DNA of 41,826 nt, taken from NCBI GenBank assembly GCA_015067125.1, contig SVNB01000002.1, positions 1-41,826 on the forward strand, written 5' to 3'. Below are positions 9,861-18,505 of the stretch, piece after piece. The stretch comes from Oscillospiraceae bacterium (lineage in GTDB: Bacteria > Bacillota > Clostridia > Oscillospirales > Ruminococcaceae). The stretch's first letter is position 1; every line of letters starts with the position of its first letter. Under the pieces are notes generated by a model. The model saw nothing but the letters and a program-made list of their open reading frames with translations. It did no database searches and was not told the DNA's origin. Made by a program: the position numbers and the translations under genes.

Positions 9861-10691
9861 TCAATCATCTCTAATCTGTTCCAAAGGTATAAGCGCATGG
9901 TCATACATAACAAGGGAATGGTTATCCAGAATAAGTTCTTTTCTTATCTGCGCGCCGCTTTCTTTTTCTATTACAAGGCGGTAAACCTGAGAAATGCGGT
10001 AATAGTTTTCTCCCTCTTTGCGAAAGTGGTGGTTTTCTTCCACAAGGCGGTATCTGCATGGAAAAGGCCTTTCGCTGCGAAGCTCTCCGCAAAGTTCGCC
10101 GTTTTCTATCCACACGTTTATCTGCACTTTTTGTTCCGTATTGTTTTTAAAACGATAATCCACATAATTATTTACAACAGAAGTGCCCGTTCCGAAAGGC
10201 ACTCTTCTTCTTTCATCCGGAAAAAGCGCATCGGAATGGTGGTGCAGTTCCGTAACGGTAAGGGGACTGTTAAGCACAAGCCAGTGCACCATATTTGCCA
10301 TCTGGCAAAGGCCTCCGGCAATATCCGCCCCAAGTTTTCCTCCTCTGCGGATAACAAGGCCTTCTTTATAGCCCTCTTTTTCCGTTGTTTTGCCAATGGT
10401 TTTCCAAAGAGAAAAGGTTTCTCCGGGTTTTATTACGATTCCGTTTATTTTTTCGGCGGCAAGGCGTATATTCGTCACTTTGTTTTCCTGCAAACGGATA
10501 TCCACCCCTTCCAGGTGCCTTACCAGAATGGAACTGTGGCTTTTTACGATGTTCGGAAGGAGCTCTGCCGATTTTTCCTTTGCGATTTTTTCGCTGCTTA
10601 AAAAGTCTTTTATATTGCGCAGCAAAGTTTCTTTTTTTACGGAAATTTTATAGCAGGTAGGATTTATATCGCAGAATAGTTTTCTTCCCAT
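9861..10691 (-). CDS. VanW family protein
   Basis: GETFSLWKTIGKTTEKEGYKEGLVI...GGLCQMANMVHWLVLNSPLTVTELHHHS, characteristic of VanW. Start by CCGGAGG site upstream of ATG 10691. Confidence 0.85.
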   Translation of the reverse strand: MGRKLFCDINPTCYKISVKKETLLRNIKDFLSSEKIAKEKSAELLPNIVKSHSSILVRHLEGVDIRLQENKVTNIRLAAEKINGIVIKPGETFSLWKTIGKTTEKEGYKEGLVIRRGGKLGADIAGGLCQMANMVHWLVLNSPLTVTELHHHSDALFPDERRRVPFGTGTSVVNNYVDYRFKNNTEQKVQINVWIENGELCGELRSERPFPCRYRLVEENHHFRKEGENYYRISQVYRLVIEKESGAQIRKELILDNHSLVMYDHALIPLEQIRDD

Positions 10692-10782
10692 ACGATTTAC
10701 CTCCGGATAAAGCATTTTTTCTTTTCAATAATAAAGTAACCTTTGCTTTGGAATATGTTGCACATTTTTTATAATTTTATCA

Positions 10783-10817
10783 AAAAAGCTCTTCGGTTTT
10801 TTCCCGAAGAGCTTTTT
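10783..10817 (-). terminator. Intrinsic terminator of the ABC importer operon
   Basis: AAAAAGCTCTTCGG...CCGAAGAGCTTTTT. Confidence 0.8.
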
Positions 10818-10819
10818 GC

Positions 10820-11617
10820 TTATTTGGAAAGCATCATTCTGTCGTTGGCAAATTCTTTGCCGCTTACCTCTTCGAACTTTGCAAGAAGATCCGGAACGGT
10901 AAGCTTTGTTTTTTCCTCGCCGGAAATATCAAATATAATATGTCCGTGATCCATCATAATAAGGCGGTTGCCGTATTTTATGGCATCGTTCATATTGTGT
11001 GTGACCATAAGGGTGGTAAGGTTGTTTTCTGTTACAACTTTATTGGTCATTTCCAGAACGGTTTTCGCGGTTTTGGGGTCAAGAGCCGCAGTATGTTCGT
11101 CAAGAAGCAGAAGCTGCGGTTTTTTTATGGTCGCCATAAGAAGCGTAAGCGCCTGACGCTGACCGCCGGAAAGAAGGCCGACCTTGGAATCCAGCCTGTC
11201 TTCAAGGCCAAGATCCAGGGTTTTAAGAAGTTCCACAAACTGTTCGCGTTCTTTATTGCTTATTCCCCAGCGGAAGCTTCTGTTTTTTCCACGGCGAAGG
11301 GCAAAAGCAAGGTTTTCTTCTATCCACATATCCCCTGCGGTTCCGCGAAGAGGATCCTGGAAAACGCGTCCGATATATTTTGCGCGTTTATATTCCGGAT
11401 CTTTTGTAACTTCGTGGCCGTCTATGAAAACATGGCCTTTATCAAGGTCAAAAACGCCTGCCACTGCGTTAAGCATGGTGGATTTGCCTGCTCCGTTGCC
11501 GCCGATGATGGTTACAAAATCGCCTTCTTCAAGGTGAAGGTTAAGGTCGATAAGTGCTTCTTTCTGCACGGGAGTTCCCTTATTAAATGTTTTATATACG
11601 TGTTTTATATCAAGCAT
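10820..11617 (-). CDS. ABC importer ATP-binding protein (TrpX-type system)
   Basis: Walker A GGNGAGKST, LSGGQRQAL, LLLLDEHTAALDP. Confidence 0.9.
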   Translation of the reverse strand: MLDIKHVYKTFNKGTPVQKEALIDLNLHLEEGDFVTIIGGNGAGKSTMLNAVAGVFDLDKGHVFIDGHEVTKDPEYKRAKYIGRVFQDPLRGTAGDMWIEENLAFALRRGKNRSFRWGISNKEREQFVELLKTLDLGLEDRLDSKVGLLSGGQRQALTLLMATIKKPQLLLLDEHTAALDPKTAKTVLEMTNKVVTENNLTTLMVTHNMNDAIKYGNRLIMMDHGHIIFDISGEEKTKLTVPDLLAKFEEVSGKEFANDRMMLSK

Positions 11618-12547
11618 TTAATCTTCCTCCTTTGCAGAAGCCTTTGCAACGGCCGCATCTTTGATTCCGGGCATTACAAGTGCCGCAACAACAATAATCG
11701 CGGTGATAAGCTTCATATCGTCTGCGGTGATTTTGATGAAAGTATCCGCAGTAAGGCTGATGCGAAGAACAAACGCAATGATGATTCTGTAAACAACGGA
11801 ACCTATTACAACGCCTGCAAGGCGGTGAAAATAGGTCTTTTTACTGAACAGCACTTCGCCTATCATAATTGCCGCAAGGCCGATTACAATGGTACCTACG
11901 CCCATATTGATATCAGCATAGCCCTGATACTGTGCAAGCAGCGCACCGGACATTGCCACAAGTCCATTACCCACAACAAGACCAAGCACAATATATACCT
12001 TTGTGTTTGCGCCCATGGCTTTTACCATGTGCGGGTTATTGCCCGTTGCGCGAAGAGCGCATCCGATTTCTGTTCCGAAGAAGCAGTAAACCGCAATAAT
12101 AAGCACAACCACAAAAACAAGTCCGATAAGAAGTCCCGCCCATTTGGAAGGAACGCCCAGTTCTTTTATCTGGCTGAAAATGGTAACTTCGTTAAGAAGT
12201 CCGAAGTTTGCCTTGCCCATAATGCGAAGGTTTATGGAATAAAGAGCAAACTGAGTAAGAATACCTGCCAGAAGATCCGGAATTTTAAATTTGGTGTGAA
12301 GAAAACCTGTTACGGAACCCGCCATCATACCGCCGACGGTGGCAATAAGAATAGCAAGAACAGGCTGTATGCCTGCCGCAACACAAACTGCGGAAATTGC
12401 TCCGCCAAGGGTAAGGCTTCCGTCAACGGTAAGGTCTGCATAGTTAAGTACACGATAAGTGAGATAAAGGCCAAGAGCCATAATTGCCCATATAACGCCA
12501 AGGGTGGCGCCGCCCTGAATATCCCAAAGCCAGCTGATAATGTTCAT
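11618..12547 (-). CDS. ABC importer permease (TrpX-type system)
   Basis: Polytopic; 'YADLTVDGSLTLGGA...GFLHTKFKIPDLLAGILTQ' characteristic of this permease family. Confidence 0.88.
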   Translation of the reverse strand: MNIISWLWDIQGGATLGVIWAIMALGLYLTYRVLNYADLTVDGSLTLGGAISAVCVAAGIQPVLAILIATVGGMMAGSVTGFLHTKFKIPDLLAGILTQFALYSINLRIMGKANFGLLNEVTIFSQIKELGVPSKWAGLLIGLVFVVVLIIAVYCFFGTEIGCALRATGNNPHMVKAMGANTKVYIVLGLVVGNGLVAMSGALLAQYQGYADINMGVGTIVIGLAAIMIGEVLFSKKTYFHRLAGVVIGSVVYRIIIAFVLRISLTADTFIKITADDMKLITAIIVVAALVMPGIKDAAVAKASAKEED

Positions 12548-12572
12548 TTTATACTTTTTCCAATCAATTTAA

Positions 12573-13547
12573 TTAATATACGGTTGCCGCTTTTTCAATA
12601 ATTTCTGCGGGAACTTCTACGCCAACGCTTTCTGCGAAGGTTTTGTTTACTACAAGCGCGCATTCCTTCTGAGTTTCTACAGCGATTTCGGAAGCGGATT
12701 CGCCGTTAAGAACGCGAACTGCCTGTGCGGCGGTCTGTTTGCCAAGCTCGTAATAATCAATAGCGGTGGTTGCAATGCCGCCTTCTGCAATCATAGCTTC
12801 TACTGCGCAGAAAACAGGAATCTGATTTTCCACAGCGGTGTGGTTTACGGTTGCCATTGCGGAAGCAAATGCGTTATCGGAAGGAATATAGATAGCATCT
12901 GCGCTGCCCACTACGGAAGAAATTACCTGAGGAATATCGTTGGAGGAAGAGGAAGTCTGGATAATAACTTCCATGCCAAGAGCTTCTGCAGCAAGTTTTG
13001 CTTCGTCTGCCTGGATGGCGGAGTTGGGTTCGCTGGAAGTATAGAGAATAGCAAGTTTCTGCGCATCGGGAAGAACGTCTTTGATTACGGCGATCTGGTC
13101 TGCGATAACGGGCATATCAAGGGTGCCGGTTACGTTTTTGCCGGGTGCTTCGTTGGATTCCACAAGTCCTGCGCCGACTGCATCGGTTACTGCGGTAAAG
13201 AATACGGGAACATCGGTTTCCTGAAATACGTTTACTGCGGACTGTGCGGCAGGGGTTGCGATTGCAAGAGCAAGGTCAATTCCGCTGTTTGCAAAAATAT
13301 CGCAGATCTGCTGGCAGTTGCTTACTTCGCCGGAAGCGTTCTGGAAATCAATTTTAAGGTTTTCGCCCTCAACATATCCTGCTTCTGCAAGACCGTCCAC
13401 AAAACCCTGGTATGCTTCATCAAGAGAAGCATGCTGCATAAACTGAATAACGCCGATTTTTACAACGTCGGAATCGCTTTCTCCGGAACAGCCGGAAACA
13501 GCAAGCATCATAACAAGGGCCATAAGAACACAGATGATTTTTTTCAT
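12573..13547 (-). CDS. ABC substrate-binding lipoprotein (TrpX/ABC_sub_bind family)
   Basis: Lipobox LAVSGCSGES; VKIGVIQFMQHASLDEAYQGFVDGLAEAGY; AILYTSSEPNS. Start at MKKIICVLMA. Confidence 0.9.
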   Translation of the reverse strand: MKKIICVLMALVMMLAVSGCSGESDSDVVKIGVIQFMQHASLDEAYQGFVDGLAEAGYVEGENLKIDFQNASGEVSNCQQICDIFANSGIDLALAIATPAAQSAVNVFQETDVPVFFTAVTDAVGAGLVESNEAPGKNVTGTLDMPVIADQIAVIKDVLPDAQKLAILYTSSEPNSAIQADEAKLAAEALGMEVIIQTSSSSNDIPQVISSVVGSADAIYIPSDNAFASAMATVNHTAVENQIPVFCAVEAMIAEGGIATTAIDYYELGKQTAAQAVRVLNGESASEIAVETQKECALVVNKTFAESVGVEVPAEIIEKAATVY

Positions 13548-13604
13548 TTTGGTTACCTCCAAAATATAAAGATTGTTTTTATTTAACACCTTTTTGCGGG
13601 CATA

Positions 13605-13890
13605 AATACAATAAAAAAATCCCTGCAAAAATGCAGGGACGAACAAACAAAATCCGCGATACCACTCTGCTTTCGTACCGGCCTCGCAACCGGAACCTTG
13701 ATAGGCTTAAAAGTCTTAGCGATGTAACGGTCGCACCCGTTGTATCTACTGCAATTTTCAACACACTGCTCGCAGAATGAACTTCGAAACGGATATTACG
13801 CTGTTGCCTTGCACCAACCGGCAATTCTCTAAAGCTTTTCTCCGGCCTACTCTTTCTGCTCGAACGCATTTAGCTGGCTATAAAATTATG
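13605..13890 (-). promoter_or_regulatory. T-box leader upstream of ABC importer operon; specifier read as UUC (Phe)
   Basis: Minus strand: Stem I base GCAGAA/TTCTGC, AGAGTAG loop, GGTTGGTGCAAGG distal part, specifier context GAAG-TTC-ATTCTGCGAGCA, T-box AGAGTGGTATCGCGG (13654-13669), terminator GTCCCTGCATTTTTGCAGGGAT-T6. Confidence 0.93.
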
Positions 13891-13896
13891 TATCTT

Positions 13897-13925
13897 ATGT
13901 TAACAACATTCGCGAAAAAAGTCAA
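13897..13925 (-). promoter_or_regulatory. Sigma-A type promoter for the T-box leader
   Basis: TTGACT-17 nt-TAACAT on the minus strand. Confidence 0.65.
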
Positions 13926-14004
13926 GTCTTTTTGAAAAATTATTTTATAACAAAAGCAAAATTTGCATAATTATTCAAAAAGTTTCCAAATTTTTTCATT
14001 TTTA

Positions 14005-14256
14005 TTATTTTAATTTATTTCCGCAATAAGGGCAGTATTCTCCTTCCGAAAATACATTTTTTCCGCAATGGGAACATTTATTTCCCAAAACTCTGCAAAA
14101 CAAACAGATAATTATCACAGCAAAACAAACAGCTCCGATATACGCTTCTGTGGTTATGTTGTAATTTCCGTCAAGAAGTTTTATTCCCATTACGCCCCAA
14201 TCGATGATAAAAACGGCAAAAGCGATAAAAAGAATCCACGCTGCGGTCTTTTTCAT
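14005..14256 (-). CDS. Small membrane protein with C-terminal zinc ribbon
   Basis: Two TM segments then CSHCGKNVFSEGEYCPYCGNKLK. Start at MKKTAAWILF. Confidence 0.65.
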   Translation of the reverse strand: MKKTAAWILFIAFAVFIIDWGVMGIKLLDGNYNITTEAYIGAVCFAVIIICLFCRVLGNKCSHCGKNVFSEGEYCPYCGNKLK

Positions 14257-14260
14257 TTTG

Positions 14261-15493
14261 TTATCTCTTCTTTCTGTAATCCGTTTTTCTGCTCTGCGGT
14301 TTTTTATCAAAGCCTTTTTTGTCATAGGTTTTCTTTTCAAAAGGCTTTTTTTCTTTTGCGGTAAGCAAAACCACTGTTTCGCAGTGGTCCGTAAACGGAA
14401 ACATATCTACCGGCTGAATCTTTTTTACTTCATATCCGTTTTTTGTGATAAATTCCAGATCTCTTGCAAGGGTTGCCGGGTTGCAGGAAACGTAAACAAC
14501 TTTTTTGGGCCCAAGGGTTTTTACCGCAGTAAGAAATTCCTCCGTACTGCCCGCTCTGGGCGGATCCATAAAAACAACGTCCGCTTTTTCTTTTCCCGCG
14601 GCCATTTTCATCATAAAATCTCCTGCATCTCCGCGGAAGAACTCTATATTTTCTATTTTATTTTCTTTTGCGTTTATTCTGGCATCCCGTACCGCTGCGT
14701 AATTAAGTTCCACGCCGATTACATTTTTTGCGTGCTTTGCCGCAACCATTCCTATGGTGCCAATGCCGCAATAGGCATCTATTACGCTTTCTTTACCGGT
14801 AAGTCCCGCAAATTCCACGGCTTTGTTATAAAGCACCTCTGTCTGCGCAGGGTTTATCTGATAAAAAGAGCTTGGAGAAATTCGGAATCTGCATCCGCAG
14901 AGTTCATCGGTAATATAGCCTTTTCCGTAAGAGATTTTTTCTCTTTCGCCAAGCACCATACTGGTTTTTCTTTCGTTTATGTTTACAACAACGGTGGAAA
15001 TTTCCGGATGCCTTTTAATAAGCTCTTTTACAAAATTGTTTCCGGAAGGAAAAATATGCGTTCCCAAAACAAGAACAACCATAATTTCGCCTGTTTTTAT
15101 GCCTCTGCGCACAAGAACGTGGCGCAAAAGTCCCTTGCCGGTATCTTCATTAAAAGGTTCCATTTTAAATCCTTTTAAAAGGCTTTTTATGGTGCGGATT
15201 ATTTCCTGGCATTTTTCGTCCTCTATAAGGCATTTTTCCACCTGAACGATATAGTGTGTGCCTTCCTGATAAGTTCCGCAGATGATATTGCCTTTTTTAT
15301 CCTTGCCAAAGGCCGCCGTTACTTTGTTGCGGTAAAAACAAGGGTAGCGCATGCCGAGTATTCTTTCTACCCTGCCAAATCTTCCAAGCAGGGCTTCTTC
15401 GTTTTTTTGTTTCATTTCCAGCTGTTCCGGATAGGGAACGCCGGTATATTGACAGCCGCCGCATTTTTTATACGCAACGCATACGCTCGGCAT
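14261..15493 (-). CDS. RlmD/RumA-like 23S rRNA (uracil-5-)-methyltransferase, TRAM-less, with basic C-terminal tail
   Basis: CVAYKKCGGCQY cysteines, SFYQINPAQTEVLY, DAYCGIGTIG, VVFMDPPRAGS, YVSCNPATLARDL. Confidence 0.9.
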   Translation of the reverse strand: MPSVCVAYKKCGGCQYTGVPYPEQLEMKQKNEEALLGRFGRVERILGMRYPCFYRNKVTAAFGKDKKGNIICGTYQEGTHYIVQVEKCLIEDEKCQEIIRTIKSLLKGFKMEPFNEDTGKGLLRHVLVRRGIKTGEIMVVLVLGTHIFPSGNNFVKELIKRHPEISTVVVNINERKTSMVLGEREKISYGKGYITDELCGCRFRISPSSFYQINPAQTEVLYNKAVEFAGLTGKESVIDAYCGIGTIGMVAAKHAKNVIGVELNYAAVRDARINAKENKIENIEFFRGDAGDFMMKMAAGKEKADVVFMDPPRAGSTEEFLTAVKTLGPKKVVYVSCNPATLARDLEFITKNGYEVKKIQPVDMFPFTDHCETVVLLTAKEKKPFEKKTYDKKGFDKKPQSRKTDYRKKR

Positions 15494-15564
15494 AAAAACA
15501 CATCCTTTTGTTTTTGATAAAGTGATTATAGCATGGCAGAGTTCTTTTTTCAACGCAAACGGAT

Positions 15565-15598
15565 AAAAAAGCACCTGCCTTGCGGCAGGTGCGAAAAA
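15565..15598 (-). terminator. Intrinsic terminator
   Basis: GCACCTGCC-TTGC-GGCAGGTGC with flanking A/T runs. Confidence 0.8.
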
Positions 15599-15612
15599 TT
15601 AATCAGCGTTTT

Positions 15613-17529
15613 TTATTTTTTCTTTCTTTTACCAAGAACAACAGCAGCGCCAAAAGAAACCACAGCCGCTGCCGCTGCCGGAGCAACAAGGACGGAAACA
15701 CCGGTATTTGGGTTTTCTCCTTCCTCCGTCAGATCCACAACAACGGAATTTGTGGGTTTTTCCACAGGCTTAATGCTTATGCCGTCATCATAAGCAGCAT
15801 AGGTTATGCCAAGCACCATCGGTCCGTAAATTTTTACTTTTATGCCTTTGGTTTCTTTGGTATAATCAAGAATTTCTATATCTCCGGCAGAATTACCTTC
15901 TTCAGCAAGACCGGCAACAATAAAATCATAGCCTTTTCTTGCTGTGCCGGTGGGATAGGAAAGGGTCACTTCCACGCCTTCTGCAGGATAGTCCTCTTCA
16001 TCCATTTCCACCCATTTTTTTGTAATGGGGTTCCATTCAAGAAGATCCACATCTCTGTAAACAATGTAGTAATCAAGACCCATTCTTCCCTCGGCATAGG
16101 CTTCTTTCCAGATGGCTCTCTTCATTTCGTCCGTATCGTCGAATTTATAGCGAAGAGCATACGGAACCTCTATATCTGTTCCAACGCGAAGTTTATATTT
16201 ATCGTTGTTCACATTGGTATCGTCATCCGGTTTAATAACAGTTGTGCCCCTTGCGTATGCAACGCAGAAAGGAGAAAGAGTTTCTGTCTTTACGTGAAGG
16301 CCATCGGAACCTTTGGTGTAGGAAAGCACCTCTACCTCCCCGGCTTTATCTCCATAGGTGATAAGATGGGTAACCACATAGGTATAACCGGTTTTGCCTG
16401 CGCCTTTGGGATAAGGAATTACAAATTCGTGCTCATCATCAGGATATTCGCCCTGTTCCGCGGCTTCCCACTTTTTGGTTTCCTCGTTGTATTTTACAAG
16501 GGTTATTTCCATAAACTCATAGTTATAGTTCTTGTTTTTTTCTTCGAACCATGCGGATTTTCTGATAAGCGCGGTTTTTATGTCTTCTTCGCTCTTATAT
16601 ACGTTTTTCAATCCTTCGGGAACTTCTACGCCTTTGGAAACGGTATAGCCGAATTTTACTTCTTTGGCTTCTTCTTTTCTCCATTGCGCAACAAGGGTAA
16701 CATCGCCGAGGATCGTATAATTTTCGTCGATTTTATCTCCGTTTACATACCAGCCGATAAATTCAAAACCGTCTTTTTCCGGAAGCGGAAGCGCTCCGAT
16801 AGCATGTTTATAAAGCATACCTCTGGAAGCAATCGCGCTGCCGCCGTTGGAATCGAACTTGACGGTAAAAGCGTGTTCCTGCCATTTTGCGGTATAGGCT
16901 GCATCTGCTGTTACTGTCGCGGCCACTGCCGGTTCCCAGCCGATAAAGTCATAGCCGTAAAGTTCCGGAGTGCCTTCAAAGGCCGGCGTTGCGGTGCCTT
17001 CCGGCACGGTATATTTCTGATTTGCAAAAATATCCGCATTTCCGGTGCCGTCGGTATAGGTTACGGTATATTCCCGCGCTGTTTGCTGTTCGTGTTTAAG
17101 CGCAATATTAAGGGCGTTTTCTGTTGGAACCCAAAGACCTGTAACATTCGGAAGGTCCTCATCAACAGCAGAAGGATCCCACTTGTACCTTAAGGTTATG
17201 GCAGAGGAAACATCTTCTGAAAAAACATGGCCGGAATATACCGTATTGAACGCTTCAAGGTAAGCCGGCGTGCTGAAAGTTACAGAAGCATAGTATTCCC
17301 CTGTTTCTTCATCTTTGATAACCTCTTCGGAACTGAAGGCATAAAGCATGCCAAGTTTGTGAGCCTCGTCATCCGCACATACAAAATACGCCCAGGGAGC
17401 ATCGGAAATGTTTCTGTCCGTATCGGAATTTCTGTATGGTTTGGGCGGCGCTGTTTCTTCTGCAAAAGCGGTTACCGCCAAAGAGGCAATCATAATAGCC
17501 GCAAGCAAAAGACTTAATGCTTTTTTCAT
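15613..17529 (-). CDS. Secreted cell-wall-anchored surface protein, InlB-type repeats, two copies of an unnamed ~140-aa module, NPNTG sorting-like tail
   Basis: Signal peptide MKKALSLLLAAIMIASLAVTAFA; 'GYDFIGWEP...YTAKW' and 'GFEFIGWYVNG...LVAQW'; C-terminus ENPNTGVSVLVAPAAAAAVVSFGAAVVLGKRKKK. Confidence 0.88.
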   Translation of the reverse strand: MKKALSLLLAAIMIASLAVTAFAEETAPPKPYRNSDTDRNISDAPWAYFVCADDEAHKLGMLYAFSSEEVIKDEETGEYYASVTFSTPAYLEAFNTVYSGHVFSEDVSSAITLRYKWDPSAVDEDLPNVTGLWVPTENALNIALKHEQQTAREYTVTYTDGTGNADIFANQKYTVPEGTATPAFEGTPELYGYDFIGWEPAVAATVTADAAYTAKWQEHAFTVKFDSNGGSAIASRGMLYKHAIGALPLPEKDGFEFIGWYVNGDKIDENYTILGDVTLVAQWRKEEAKEVKFGYTVSKGVEVPEGLKNVYKSEEDIKTALIRKSAWFEEKNKNYNYEFMEITLVKYNEETKKWEAAEQGEYPDDEHEFVIPYPKGAGKTGYTYVVTHLITYGDKAGEVEVLSYTKGSDGLHVKTETLSPFCVAYARGTTVIKPDDDTNVNNDKYKLRVGTDIEVPYALRYKFDDTDEMKRAIWKEAYAEGRMGLDYYIVYRDVDLLEWNPITKKWVEMDEEDYPAEGVEVTLSYPTGTARKGYDFIVAGLAEEGNSAGDIEILDYTKETKGIKVKIYGPMVLGITYAAYDDGISIKPVEKPTNSVVVDLTEEGENPNTGVSVLVAPAAAAAVVSFGAAVVLGKRKKK

Positions 17530-17705
17530 AAATCTTTCCTCCTTTTTTCGAAAAACCCAAACACGATTTTTCGTTTATATATTAAAAATGGATTTGTATG
17601 AAAATTTTTCCATTTTTTCAATTTAAATTCTACAATAATTTTTTGCAATATTCAATATATTATTCCAAATTGCTATAAATTTATTTTTTTAAAAGATATT
17701 TTTGT

Positions 17706-18110
17706 TTATTTTTCCAGCTGTTCCGCCAAAGTGCCTATTACTCCGCGCCTGGTGATTATTCCGCAGAAAACGCCCCGGCCGTCAACTATCGGCACAAAGT
17801 TCTGGTTCATAACAGCGTCTATAACTTCTTTTTGCTCCGCGGCAATAAGAAGCGAGGGGCAAAAATCCCTGCGGATTATATCTTTGATTTTATATGCTTC
17901 GTGGTCTTTCATTTCCGCGCTTTGCATTTTTATAATATGACGCAGAAAATCCCCTTCCGTAACGGTTCCGGTATAAACCCCGTTTTCATCCAGCACCGGC
18001 ACAGCGGTATAGCCATAGCGGGTAAATTTTTCCAATCCCTGGCGCACGGTGTTGTTTTCGCTTAAATACGCGGTGGAAACCTTCGGGATCATAATTTTTG
18101 CTATATTCAC
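17706..18110 (-). CDS. CBS-domain pair protein
   Basis: 134 aa with two CBS-like units (TRYGYTAVPVLDENGVYTGTVTEGDFLR; NQNFVPIVDGRGVFCGIITRRGVI). Confidence 0.85.
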   Translation of the reverse strand: MNIAKIMIPKVSTAYLSENNTVRQGLEKFTRYGYTAVPVLDENGVYTGTVTEGDFLRHIIKMQSAEMKDHEAYKIKDIIRRDFCPSLLIAAEQKEVIDAVMNQNFVPIVDGRGVFCGIITRRGVIGTLAEQLEK

Positions 18111-18334
18111 GGAAAATCCGCCTCCCTTGCTTTTTCAATTATTTATTTTATTATAACATATATATTCCATATTTTGGTGAAAATACGGTGGCAAATATAT
18201 GAATGAATTATAAATTTTACGCTTTCACTATATAAGTAACGCAGCGGCAGAAAAATGCAGCAAAAAAAGATGCAAAATTTGCGCCGTTTTTGACCAATAG
18301 TAAAATGATAAATTTTAGCTGTAAATAAAAACAA

Positions 18335-18365
18335 AAAACCGGAAGACAAAAAGTCTTCCGGTTTT
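18335..18365. terminator. Intrinsic terminator
   Basis: AAAACCGGAAGAC-AAAAA-GTCTTCCGGTTTT. Confidence 0.8.
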
Positions 18366-18393
18366 AGCTGGCAACAGTTGATAATAATGATAC

Positions 18394-18454
18394 GGTTTCA
18401 TATGGTTTCAAAAGGTTTCACTCAAAAATGAAACTATTAAACGGGAAGTGAAAC
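18394..18454. repeat. Phased array of GTTTCA hexamers (three direct, two inverted)
   Basis: GGTTTCA at 18394, 18404 and 18414 (exact 10-nt period), then TGAAAC at 18429 and 18449 (20-nt spacing). Confidence 0.85.
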
Positions 18455-18505
18455 TCTCTTTTGGGACTAAAACTATGCTAAACAGTTTGTCAAATTGGAA
18501 TTTGG

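Noticed and set aside
10940-12601. 553-aa plus-strand ORF antisense to the ABC importer ATPase and permease genes
   Set aside because: Shadow ORF with low-information composition.
13579-13869. 96-aa minus-strand ORF upstream of the ABC importer
   Set aside because: Falls inside the T-box leader RNA; the conserved elements explain the sequence.
15580-17193. 537-aa plus-strand ORF antisense to the surface protein
   Set aside because: Shadow ORF; the opposite strand has a signal peptide, InlB repeats and a sorting tail.
18143-18349. 68-aa ORF upstream of the CBS gene
   Set aside because: AT-rich intergenic ORF overlapping a terminator, no homology features.
18394-18454. CRISPR-like repeat interpretation of the GTTTCA array
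   Set aside because: Repeat units are only 7 nt with 3-nt spacers and mixed orientation; no cas genes. Better read as phased binding sites.
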